DNA of 41,241 bases, from NCBI GenBank assembly GCA_017938145.1, contig JAGBCB010000024.1, forward strand, positions 1 through 41,241, read 5' to 3'. Position 1 is the first letter of the stretch; each line of letters opens with the position of its first letter. Below are positions 34,556-41,241 of the stretch, piece by piece. Below the pieces are notes generated by a model. That model ran no database searches, was not told the origin of the DNA, and saw nothing but the letters and a program-made list of their open reading frames with translations. The DNA is from Lachnospiraceae bacterium (GTDB lineage Bacteria; Bacillota; Clostridia; Lachnospirales; Lachnospiraceae). The translations under genes were made by a program, and so were the position numbers.

Positions 34556-35866
34556 ATGGATTCTATAGGATTAATGATATTGTTACAGGTTGTGTTAATT
34601 GCGTTAAATGCATTCTTTGCCTGTGCGGAGATTGCGGTTATTTCCATGAATGATGCTAAGCTTGCCCACATGGCAGCGGAGGGAGACAAACGTGCTATCC
34701 GCCTTGCCCGCTTAACCAGCGAACCGGCAAGATTTTTAGCAACCATTCAGGTAGCCATTACCCTGTCCGGCTTCTTGGGTTCCGCTTTTGCGGCCGAGAA
34801 CTTTTCCGGCGTTCTGGTAGACTGGGTGGTAAGCCTTGGAGTTACCGGCGTCTCTGTAGAGGTGCTTGACTCCATCGCCGTAATTCTGATTACTATCATT
34901 TTATCGTTTTTTACCTTAGTTTTTGGCGAACTGGTGCCTAAACAGGTGGCAATGCGAAAAGCAGAGTCACTGGCCCTCGGCATGTCCGGTACCATCAGTA
35001 CCATTGCCATGCTTTTCAAACCACTGGTTAGCCTGCTGACTGTATCCACCAACGGATGTTTACGTCTCCTTGGTATTGACCCAAACGCCAAGGATGACGA
35101 AGTCAGTGAAGAAGAAATCCGTATGATGGTTGACGTGGGCAGTGAAAAGGGTACCATTGATGATGCAGAGCGTGAATTTATCCAGAATGTGTTTGAATTT
35201 GACGATATCTCCGCCGGTGAGCTGGTAACCCACCGTACCGAAGTTGTTATGCTGGATGCTGCCGACGACATGGAGACCTGGAAGAAAATTATCTACAATT
35301 CCCGCCACGCTTCCTATCCTATTTTCGAAGAAAATGCCGACAATATTATTGGTGTATTAAAGGCAAAGGAATATTTCCGCTTGGAAGATAAGAGCCGGGA
35401 TTCCGTTATGAAGCATGCGGTCCGCGACCCTTACTTTGTGCCTGCCACCATCAAGGCAGACCGTCTTTTCCGTAACATGAAAAAAGGACGCCGCACCATG
35501 GCCGTAGTGCTGGATGAATACGGTGGCATGATGGGCGTCATTACAGTGAAAGACCTGATTGAACAGTTGGTTGGCGACTACTACGCATACGATGATACCG
35601 ATGAAAACGCCAACATTAAATCCATTGGCGAAAACACCTGGAAAATCCACGGCAGTGCTTTACTGGAGGACGTTTCCGAAAAGCTTGGTGTTACCTTATA
35701 CTGTGAAGATTTCGGCACCTTCAACGGTCTTATTTTCTACACCCTTGGCAAGGTTCCTGCAGACGGCGATAAGTTCACCGTAGAAATCAAGAACCTTACC
35801 GTAAAGGTTGTCAAGGTGCAGAACCACATGGTGGAAGTTGCCATTGTAACAAAAAAGGAAGAATAA
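34556..35866 (+). CDS. CNNM/CorC-type membrane protein (hemolysin C family)
   Basis: The 436-residue protein has an N-terminal DUF21 domain with about four membrane helices (1-180), two CBS domains (about 195-320) and a C-terminal CorC/HlyC domain (about 340-430). The domain order is that of magnesium/cobalt efflux-related proteins; cytolytic activity should not be inferred from the family name. The start at 34556 is chosen because AAGGAG is six bases upstream and the first helix begins immediately. It stands alone, and only three bases separate its stop from that of the convergent GH43 gene. Confidence 0.92.
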   Translation: MDSIGLMILLQVVLIALNAFFACAEIAVISMNDAKLAHMAAEGDKRAIRLARLTSEPARFLATIQVAITLSGFLGSAFAAENFSGVLVDWVVSLGVTGVSVEVLDSIAVILITIILSFFTLVFGELVPKQVAMRKAESLALGMSGTISTIAMLFKPLVSLLTVSTNGCLRLLGIDPNAKDDEVSEEEIRMMVDVGSEKGTIDDAEREFIQNVFEFDDISAGELVTHRTEVVMLDAADDMETWKKIIYNSRHASYPIFEENADNIIGVLKAKEYFRLEDKSRDSVMKHAVRDPYFVPATIKADRLFRNMKKGRRTMAVVLDEYGGMMGVITVKDLIEQLVGDYYAYDDTDENANIKSIGENTWKIHGSALLEDVSEKLGVTLYCEDFGTFNGLIFYTLGKVPADGDKFTVEIKNLTVKVVKVQNHMVEVAIVTKKEE

Positions 35867-35869
35867 TTC

Positions 35870-38668
35870 TTACTGTGCTTTAATCACTACATTATCCACA
35901 CAGGTGACGGAATTGTAACGTCCGCCTCTGATATAGAAGCCCCAAAGGGAACCTGCAGAGCTCATGAATACGGAGCCGCTGTAGAGTTCCTTTTTGTTTG
36001 CGTCCGTAATGGTAACAACGCACTTTCTGGAAGAGGTCTGTGCCAATACGTTGACATGAACCCAGGAACCGGCAGGAATTTCAAAGGAATTCTGGTCGTT
36101 GATGGTCCACTGGGTGCTGTTTGTGGCAGCAAGCTTAAATAAGTAGCCGGAAGCAATACCGTCGTTGATAACACCGTTGTATGCCATGTTTTTGTTTACT
36201 ACGGCAAATTCGGTGGTTTGGTTATTGCCGGCGGTGAGAGCTAAATCAAATTCTAACTGATAAATATCCGGTAACTGTAAGTTCGTCGCAAAATTGGACT
36301 GTGCACCTCTGGAATTTGCGGAACCCGGTGCAAACTCTATGTATTTTCCGCCGTTGCCGTCTGCCTTTAAGGTCAGGCTGGCAGCAGCATTTTTGGAATA
36401 CCAAAGACTGCTTTCAACAGCAGTATCGATGGAAGCAATGCCATCGAAGTTTTCCTCGTAAACCACCGTGTCAGGTGTCTGCATTACGGTTACGGTTACC
36501 TTAATCACACGGGTGCTGTTTTCAATGGTACCGGTAAGCTTAACATCAACAGGAGTTTCCGGAACATTTACTGCACCGGTTTCTACATTGATAACGGATT
36601 CGTCGGAGGAAGTCCAGGTAATGGTTGCTCCGGTTGCGGTCTTCTTTGGCAGGTCAATGCTTGAGGAAGAAAGGGTTTCCGGAATATTAAACTGTTCCAT
36701 CGGAACCAGGAGAGAGTAGCTGTTGGTCTTTTCGGCAGTACCGTACTTTACGGTTGCGGTAAGGGTAACAAACTGCGGGCTGTCCTGGCAGATAACCTTT
36801 GCAGTGCTGCCGTCGATAACAACAGCGGCATTGTCGGATGTCCAGGTAATGTCGGAATGCAGGCGGCCGGTGGTAATAATGTCAAAATCAGCATCGGCGT
36901 ATTCTGCAACGGCGAGGGATTCAAAATCGATGTCCACGCGCTGTTCGTCGGTATAGTAAATCTTGCTTCCCCATACGGTACGGTTGTCGGTGCCGCTGGC
37001 GGTAAATACGGTGGTGTAGGTACGGCCCTCTTTGTTTTCGTCGTACTGCTGAAGTGTTACACCCTTGTATTCCTTGCCATCGATGGTGATGGTGAAGTAA
37101 GTATCCTTTAAGCTCCAGGTGCCTTCGTAATCGCCGGTTACGGTACCGTCGGCATTTAAAGTAATCAGCTCGCTGGATACGAAGTTGTCGTTAAAGTTCA
37201 CAGGGTCTGCATAGTACTGCAGGCGGTGGTAAATAAATTCATAGTCGCCCACAACGTCCTCAACCTTAAGTGGACGGATGCTTTCACCGCCGAATTTAAA
37301 CGGCGCGGTTACCAGCCAGCCCTCTTCGTTTAAGAACATCTGATTGGACTTGATAACAAAGCCCTCTGCACCATAGGCTTCGGTTTGGGCACTCTTGCTG
37401 TGGTAGTGGAGGAAGATTTTTCCGTCCTTTCTTACGATGGCAGAATTACCGCCGTTGGCAGTGGAAGAGTACCGCATGCCCGCAAACTGGAAGTTGTCCA
37501 TAATGCGTACACCGAGGGTGGTTGCATTTGTATTGGAAAATGCATCGTTGCCCATGTAATCCACATATCCGTGGTCCGGATATTCGGAACGGAGCATTCT
37601 CATGTTATAGCCGCCGGTGGAACGGAGCACGCCCTGGGACCAGAACAGGAAGTAGTAGTAACCGGTGGAGGATAAGTCGCTTTCCACCCAAATGATGTAC
37701 GGACCTTCGCCGCGCTTCTGGGCAATCTGCTTGCCATAGTACGGGTCTTGTCTGCCGTCGTCGGTGTAATCGTAATTATCCGCAGAGCGGAGGCCGGTTA
37801 AAGGGTCCATCTTGATAAGACGAAGACCGCCCATACTTGAGAAGGAACCGTACACAATATAGAAGTTGCCCTCGGCATCATAAAACGGAGCAGCATCGAT
37901 ACAGTCCACAAATTTGGATTTGTAATCCGCCGTATCCTTGGTAAAATAGAAATTCTTTTCGTCGGCAGTCATGTCGGCAACGCTGTTTTTGCCAAGCACC
38001 TCCAACAAATTGGTGTGTCCTGCTTCCACATCGCTCTGACGGAAGTCTGCACAAACGATGGTTCCGGCATAGTGGAACGGACCCTCCGGATTATTTGCCG
38101 TTGCCAGGGCAATGGCAGACTGGGTGGTGCCGTTTACCAGGGAAACATACATAAAGTATGGGTCCTTGCCGGCATCCGCCGCTGCCTTACTGTAGGTAAC
38201 ATCCAGCGCCCAGATACCAAAGTCGGCATAATCCTTCGCAATGTCTAACCAGGAAAATACTTCTGCAAATTCTTCACGGAAATCCTTGTCAAAAATTTTG
38301 TTGGTAGCCGCAGTTCCTACGCTGGAATTGCAGATATAGTTCCAGGACACCATGTTTTCCGAGGTTCCGCAAACCATATGGGAACCGTAGGAATAATACT
38401 TATCGGATACCGGGTCATAGAAAATGGACGGGTCGTGGATGCCGATGTTGTTTCCGGTCGGCTTGATGTCCTCGTCCGGCGCGTATGTAATTTCCGGTAC
38501 CGGTGTGGCAGTAGGGTCAGGGGTTGCCGTGGCGGTTAAGCCCGGGGTCGCCTGCTCCCCTGTGTTGTTTGGGTCCTCCGATTGCTTAGAGTTGCAGGCT
38601 GCCATGGAACATACGAGAGCCATAGACAGCACCCCGGCAATCAGGGTTCGTAAACCTTTTCTTTTCAT
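35870..38668 (-). CDS. GH43 lipoprotein (arabinanase/xylosidase type) with Ig-like and LamG-like modules
   Basis: A 932-residue surface lipoprotein (signal peptide with SMAAC, Cys25) with a Thr/Pro linker to about 62. The five-bladed GH43 domain (about 65-480) shows the triad D79 (IHDPS), D258 (CIDAAPFY) and E321 (RGEGPY). A GH43-associated C-terminal beta-domain (about 490-600) follows, then two bacterial Ig-like domains (about 605-745, with DITWTSDNA and TITWTSSDE) and a C-terminal LamG/concanavalin-like module (about 750-932). The composition suggests endo-arabinanase or a related alpha-L-arabinofuranosyl enzyme attached to the cell surface. The ATG at 38668 is nine bases after GGAG; the ATG six bases earlier is too close to it. 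Confidence 0.9.
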   Translation of the reverse strand: MKRKGLRTLIAGVLSMALVCSMAACNSKQSEDPNNTGEQATPGLTATATPDPTATPVPEITYAPDEDIKPTGNNIGIHDPSIFYDPVSDKYYSYGSHMVCGTSENMVSWNYICNSSVGTAATNKIFDKDFREEFAEVFSWLDIAKDYADFGIWALDVTYSKAAADAGKDPYFMYVSLVNGTTQSAIALATANNPEGPFHYAGTIVCADFRQSDVEAGHTNLLEVLGKNSVADMTADEKNFYFTKDTADYKSKFVDCIDAAPFYDAEGNFYIVYGSFSSMGGLRLIKMDPLTGLRSADNYDYTDDGRQDPYYGKQIAQKRGEGPYIIWVESDLSSTGYYYFLFWSQGVLRSTGGYNMRMLRSEYPDHGYVDYMGNDAFSNTNATTLGVRIMDNFQFAGMRYSSTANGGNSAIVRKDGKIFLHYHSKSAQTEAYGAEGFVIKSNQMFLNEEGWLVTAPFKFGGESIRPLKVEDVVGDYEFIYHRLQYYADPVNFNDNFVSSELITLNADGTVTGDYEGTWSLKDTYFTITIDGKEYKGVTLQQYDENKEGRTYTTVFTASGTDNRTVWGSKIYYTDEQRVDIDFESLAVAEYADADFDIITTGRLHSDITWTSDNAAVVIDGSTAKVICQDSPQFVTLTATVKYGTAEKTNSYSLLVPMEQFNIPETLSSSSIDLPKKTATGATITWTSSDESVINVETGAVNVPETPVDVKLTGTIENSTRVIKVTVTVMQTPDTVVYEENFDGIASIDTAVESSLWYSKNAAASLTLKADGNGGKYIEFAPGSANSRGAQSNFATNLQLPDIYQLEFDLALTAGNNQTTEFAVVNKNMAYNGVINDGIASGYLFKLAATNSTQWTINDQNSFEIPAGSWVHVNVLAQTSSRKCVVTITDANKKELYSGSVFMSSAGSLWGFYIRGGRYNSVTCVDNVVIKAQ

Positions 38669-38720
38669 TATCATTTTCTCCTTTAAAAAGCTTTTGTGCA
38701 CGATGGCACGGTATGGGGAT

Positions 38721-38749
38721 AGTATAGCAGAAAATGGGAGAAGAGACAA
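38721..38749 (-). promoter_or_regulatory. GH43 promoter
   Basis: On the minus strand TTGTCT (38744-38749), 17 bases, TATACT (38721-38726) with an extended TGC, about 50 bases before the start codon. Confidence 0.6.
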
Positions 38750-38772
38750 TGAGGAATAAGTGCTGATTAAAA

Positions 38773-38801
38773 TTGACAATGTACAACAATGTGTATATTA
38801 T
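38773..38801 (+). promoter_or_regulatory. promoter of the small XRE regulator with direct repeats
   Basis: TTGACA (38773-38778), 17 bases, TATTAT (38796-38801). ACAATGT occurs twice, ten bases apart (38776-38782 and 38786-38792), covering the spacer; such one-turn direct repeats are a plausible autoregulatory site. Confidence 0.6.
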
Positions 38802-38851
38802 TGAGTGTAAGGAATGAATAGGTACGAGCAACAAAAGAAAGAAGGTGTAGT

Positions 38852-39172
38852 ATGTTTCCGACAATCAATCTTAGGGAAACCGGAGTTAACTTGCGAAGAA
38901 TTATGGATAGGAGAGGGGTTACAGTAAAGGATGTAGCAAAATATCTTGGTTTGAGCAGTCTGCAGAGTGTATACCATTGGTTAAATGGTCTTACTATGCC
39001 GACCATTGATAACTTATATGCGCTGAGTGAACTGCTGCAGGTTCCGATTGACGATATCGTGTGCGGAAACAGAAAAGCAATTCTTCCGGAGCATGCGGTT
39101 ATAACAGGGAATCCACAGGCCAGACGCTTATATGAGTATTATATCAAATTGAATAAAATGCTTGCGGCATAA
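38852..39172 (+). CDS. small XRE-family helix-turn-helix regulator
   Basis: A 106-residue protein with one Cro/CI-type helix-turn-helix (about 10-70: LRRIMDRRGVTVKDVAKYLGLSSLQSVYHWLNGLTMPTIDNLYALSELLQV) and a short C-terminal helix. AAGG precedes the ATG at a usable distance. It has its own promoter and diverges from GH43. It opens the accessory stretch; its target is unknown, though the direct repeats in its own promoter suggest autoregulation. Confidence 0.88.
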   Translation: MFPTINLRETGVNLRRIMDRRGVTVKDVAKYLGLSSLQSVYHWLNGLTMPTIDNLYALSELLQVPIDDIVCGNRKAILPEHAVITGNPQARRLYEYYIKLNKMLAA

Positions 39173-39204
39173 AAAATTATGCTACAAGTTCAATGACAAG
39201 GTGT

Positions 39205-39250
39205 AAAACCTCCTGCAAAATAAAAGTATAAAATTTTGCAGGAGGTTTTT
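39205..39250 (+). terminator. 17-bp hairpin: terminator/attenuator that includes the next gene's Shine-Dalgarno
   Basis: AAAACCTCCTGCAAAAT (39205-39221) is perfectly complementary to 39233-39249, with an 11-base loop and a T-run at the end. The right arm contains AGGAGG (39240-39245), the ribosome site of the gene starting at 39253. It may end the XRE transcript and also block translation of read-through RNA. Confidence 0.8.
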
Positions 39251-39252
39251 AT

Positions 39253-39777
39253 ATGGACAGAAAAATTGATGTGATTGATGCTTTTGATGGAAAGAAAATG
39301 GTGGTTATTCACGACATAATTTTTAAGAAAAAGCAGTATGTGAAGTGGAACGACGTAAGGAATTATCTAAAGAAGTATGTTAATGATGTTTATACGGTTT
39401 TATCAACACAAGAGAACATTTATATTGGTCCGGATTTTCCAAATGAATTTAGTGGCTCTGCATACACGTATTCATTAAAAGGAGCAAATGTAAAGGCTAA
39501 AGCAAATGCTGTTCAAGGAATTCCGGAAATGATTGAGATTGCCACCGGGGGAAATTATAAAGCGAATGATGAGGATAAACACAATCGTAATGCAAAATAT
39601 GGCTGGTACCGTTATGATTCTTATTTTGCGATTCCGGTACATGATAATGACGGAGATGTAGACCATTATAATGTGTTCCATGCTTCATTATTGGTCCGCC
39701 ATTCAGAAGACGGAAAGAAATATTTGTATGACATAATAGACATAAAAAAAGAAACGAGCTACCCGCTTGAGCCATAA
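39253..39777 (+). CDS. accessory protein resembling a polyvalent-protein-associated (LPD3/BECR-like) domain
   Basis: A 174-residue soluble protein, more AT-rich than its neighbours. The C-terminal half (about 95-170) has NAKYGWYRYDSYFAIPVHDNDG followed by YNVFHASLLVRHSEDGKKYLYDIIDIKKE. From memory this resembles the small domains (LPD3 or nuclease-like BECR types) found inside large phage and mobile-element polyvalent proteins; this is not a firm assignment. AGGAGG precedes the ATG but lies inside a stable hairpin. It stands between two small HTH genes in an accessory region. It could be a toxin, effector or phage remnant; none is shown. Confidence 0.7.
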   Translation: MDRKIDVIDAFDGKKMVVIHDIIFKKKQYVKWNDVRNYLKKYVNDVYTVLSTQENIYIGPDFPNEFSGSAYTYSLKGANVKAKANAVQGIPEMIEIATGGNYKANDEDKHNRNAKYGWYRYDSYFAIPVHDNDGDVDHYNVFHASLLVRHSEDGKKYLYDIIDIKKETSYPLEP

Positions 39778-39799
39778 GGCTGTACACGACAAAAAACCC

Positions 39800-39853
39800 A
39801 TTTCTTTCTTGAGTCCATCATATTTGATTATCAAATATAAGTCAAGAAGAAAT
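39800..39853. repeat. long two-stage inverted repeat
   Basis: Outer arms 39800-39812 and 39842-39853 pair over 12 positions with one bulge, and inner arms ATATTTGAT (39820-39828) and ATCAAATAT (39830-39838) pair perfectly. No T-run follows, so a standard terminator is not obvious. Confidence 0.55.
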
Positions 39854-39859
39854 TTGTGT

Positions 39860-39881
39860 AACATTCAATATATTGGGTGTT
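39860..39881. promoter_or_regulatory. palindromic operator candidate before the HTH-NYN pair
   Basis: The core CAATATATTG (39866-39875) is a perfect ten-base palindrome; AACA (39860-39863) and TGTT (39878-39881) mirror each other at equal distance. It ends 30 bases before the HTH start codon. Confidence 0.55.
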
Positions 39882-39911
39882 AAAGAAAAAACTTAGAAAA
39901 GAGGTTTTACT

Positions 39912-40223
39912 ATGGCTGGAAAAGCAGTGGTTCTAATGCCTGAAACAATGCAAACATTGGCAAAAATGGGTATTCGTATAAAGAAAGCCAGGCTGCGTAG
40001 AAATATCCGGGCGGAGCAGTTGGCAGAGCGCGCAGGAATCAGTAAAGGAACTCTTTCTGGTATAGAAAAAGGCGTGCCCACAGTTTCTATCGGTGCATAT
40101 GCAGCAGTGTTGTGTGCGCTCGGTATGGAGAACGATTTAAACATAATTGCCCTGGATGAGAAAGGAAAGAGGCAGTACCGGGATTTAAATTTGCCCAAAA
40201 GGATACGGGCGAAAGGAAGGTGA
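39912..40223 (+). CDS. HipB-like XRE helix-turn-helix protein
   Basis: A 103-residue protein with an XRE helix-turn-helix at about 20-70 (RIKKARLRRNIRAEQLAERAGISKGTLSGIEKG). It resembles HipB-type antitoxins, which repress their own operon and bind a partner. No hipA follows; instead the next gene encodes an NYN/PIN-like protein starting five bases after this stop (or overlapping by four if a GTG start is used). The palindrome at 39860-39881 is a candidate self-operator. A partner or antitoxin role towards the nuclease is inference. Confidence 0.82.
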   Translation: MAGKAVVLMPETMQTLAKMGIRIKKARLRRNIRAEQLAERAGISKGTLSGIEKGVPTVSIGAYAAVLCALGMENDLNIIALDEKGKRQYRDLNLPKRIRAKGR

Positions 40224-40228
40224 AACCT

Positions 40229-40891
40229 ATGGCAACCATACTGGTAGATTACGAAAATGTTTTCACGACAGACGGTTTAAAGGGTGTGGAATATTTAAAC
40301 GAAAACGATACACTTATTATTTTTTACAGCCAGTGCTGTGAAAAGATTCGTGCAGAATACATAGATGCAATAGAAAAAAGCCGATGCGGATTTAAAACCT
40401 ATAAACTGGTCCGTACCGGAAAGAACGCTCTGGATTTTTATATTGCGGTAGAGTGCGGAACATTAAGTGTAAGCGGAGAAAATCAAATATCCATAATCAG
40501 CAAGGATAAAGGCTTTTCGGCGGTGTCAGATTTCTTCCGGATTAAGCAGGAAGAGGAGAATGTGGTTGTGCATGTGGCACCAAATGTGGAGGCTGCGTTA
40601 CTGGCGCTGACTGCGCCGGAGGATGCAGAGCGAAGAAGAATTATTAAAGAGAGAACAAAGCCGCTGAATCTCGAGGCAGAGCATGCAAGAATAAAGGAAC
40701 ACAGAGAATTTGTAGACAAGCTTGTTAAGACGTTTGAAGGCACGGTATATGAAAAGAAAACGGATAACATATTACAGTTTGTTGAGGGACGGGATATGAA
40801 AGTGCCTAGGTTGTTATATACCGGCTCCCTGCATGAATTCGGACGGGAAGATGGCAGGGCAATTTATCAGATGCTGAAGAAGGTGGTTTGA
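40229..40891 (+). CDS. NYN/PIN-like putative RNase
   Basis: A 220-residue protein with an N-terminal NYN/PIN-type domain. It opens ATILVDYENV (D7), then has IIFYSQCCEKIR, KNALDFYIAVECG (D69) and IISKDKGFSAVSDF (D93, D101). The spaced aspartates on strand ends fit a metal-dependent nuclease centre. The C-terminal half (about 130-220) is helical and charged, function unknown. The ATG at 40229 has AAGGAAGG eight bases upstream; a GTG at 40220 overlapping the previous stop is less likely. It is coupled to the HTH gene before it, and the ORF6N remnant begins three bases after. A toxin, defence or RNA-processing role is inference. Confidence 0.78.
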   Translation: MATILVDYENVFTTDGLKGVEYLNENDTLIIFYSQCCEKIRAEYIDAIEKSRCGFKTYKLVRTGKNALDFYIAVECGTLSVSGENQISIISKDKGFSAVSDFFRIKQEEENVVVHVAPNVEAALLALTAPEDAERRRIIKERTKPLNLEAEHARIKEHREFVDKLVKTFEGTVYEKKTDNILQFVEGRDMKVPRLLYTGSLHEFGREDGRAIYQMLKKVV

Positions 40892-40893
40892 GG

Positions 40894-41130
40894 ATGAGTG
40901 AAGATAAAAAAGAAATAGTGGTGCAGGAAAGTACAATTAAGAATTTGATATATGTGATTCGTGGGCAGCAGGTGATGCTGGATAGTGATTTGGCGGCATT
41001 GTATCAGGTGGAGACCGGGGCATTAAATAGAGCTGTTAAAAGAAATAATAAGAGATTCCCGGCACAGTTTTGTTTTCAATTATTAGATGAAGAGTATGAT
41101 AATGAGGGTGTCCCAAAAGTCATGAATTGA
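40894..41130 (+). pseudogene. ORF6N-domain protein, 3' part removed by an insertion sequence
   Basis: The first 70 residues carry a typical ORF6N domain (NLIYVIRGQQVMLDSDLAALYQVETGALNRAVKRNNKRFP), a DNA-binding type common in phage antirepressors. Homology stops at DEEYDN. The codons after that belong to the insertion-sequence end beginning near 41104, which supplies a few foreign residues and a stop. The gene is therefore truncated and probably inactive. Its start follows the NYN gene by two bases, so it was the third gene of that operon. Confidence 0.75.
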
Positions 41131-41241
41131 CTTGAGGGATGCCCTCTTTTCAAGAAAAAAGTGGAGAAGGTTACCAGCCATTCTCCACTTTTGCCTTATT
41201 ATGTGATATAATAAGACATGCCAACATTTAAAGATTATACT
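41104..41241 (+). mobile_element. left end of an insertion sequence (possibly IS1182-like)
   Basis: The element appears to begin at GAGGGTGTCCC (41104-41114), which pairs with GGGATGCCCTC (41136-41146) to form a terminal hairpin with a T-run, as insertion sequences use to block incoming transcription. A second hairpin, with stem AGTGGAGAA, lies at 41155-41192. A start codon at 41218 opens a frame reading MPTFKDYT, similar from memory to the beginning of IS1182-family transposases. The right end is outside the window, so target duplication cannot be checked. TATAAT (41207-41212) lies only five bases before the ATG. Confidence 0.6.
41218..41241 (+). CDS. start of a probable transposase (partial)
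   Basis: Only eight codons (MPTFKDYT) are in the window, so the call depends on the insertion-sequence context and a remembered likeness to IS1182-type N-termini. No good ribosome site is seen. Confidence 0.35.

Noticed and set aside
40220-40228. GTG start for the NYN protein overlapping the HTH stop by four bases
   Set aside because: The ATG at 40229 has a better-spaced AAGGAAGG; the alternative would add only three residues and is not excluded.

Overview
The window looks like a chromosomal stretch from a gut- or rumen-type member of the Clostridia, most likely Lachnospiraceae. This is inferred, not proven. The grounds are moderate GC, strong AGGAGG-type ribosome sites, extracellular lipoprotein glycoside hydrolases with Thr/Pro/Glu linkers, GPH-type sugar transport, uxuAB, and a Firmicutes-style uvrBA operon. 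No rRNA, tRNA, riboswitch or CRISPR array was found. Both window ends lie in probable multicopy mobile DNA: a group II intron 3' end on the left and an insertion-sequence left end on the right. This may explain why the window stops there.

Layout. 1-136: 3' end of a group II intron butting against the stop codon of cysK. 136-3516: cysK, a small duplicated membrane protein, eno, and a conserved unknown. 3614-7408: an AraC-type regulator divergent from uxuA-uxuB (mannonate dehydratase and fructuronate reductase). 7514-8386: a beta-helical carbohydrate-binding lipoprotein between two terminators that carry nearly the same 22-nt loop. 8584-20910: a hemicellulose locus with GH2, a GntR/FCD regulator, a GPH symporter, a sialate/acetyl-xylan-type esterase, a 1571-residue GH115 alpha-glucuronidase lipoprotein, and a CE1 feruloyl-esterase-like lipoprotein. 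21138-26921: small ORF-uvrB-uvrA-yfbR, with a candidate SOS box. 27185-27778: orphan acidic protein. 27850-30562: an aspartate aminotransferase followed by a sodium-dependent transporter. 30724-31968: a CheX-like protein with three MshEN-like repeats plus CheY. 32185-35866: fruK, a PlsC-type acyltransferase with a zinc ribbon, and a CNNM/CorC-type membrane protein. 35870-38668: a GH43 lipoprotein. 38852-41241: an accessory patch of small regulators, a polyvalent-protein-like domain, a HipB-like HTH plus NYN/PIN-like nuclease pair, and an ORF6N gene cut by an insertion sequence.

How the genes work together (inference). GH115 would remove (4-O-methyl-)glucuronic acid from xylan at the cell surface, while CE1, the acetylesterase, GH43 and GH2 remove ester and sugar decorations. 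The GPH symporter would import the products, and UxuB/UxuA would channel glucuronate-derived fructuronate to 2-keto-3-deoxygluconate. A GTATAC-centred palindrome occurs both next to the GntR gene and across the predicted uxuA start site, which suggests one regulator couples the two blocks.

The most unusual signals are two leaders (GH115 at 14893-14951 and the ORF at 39205-39249) where a long inverted repeat pairs the Shine-Dalgarno with upstream sequence, the HTH-NYN pair with its own palindromic operator candidate, and the triple-MshEN/CheX protein.
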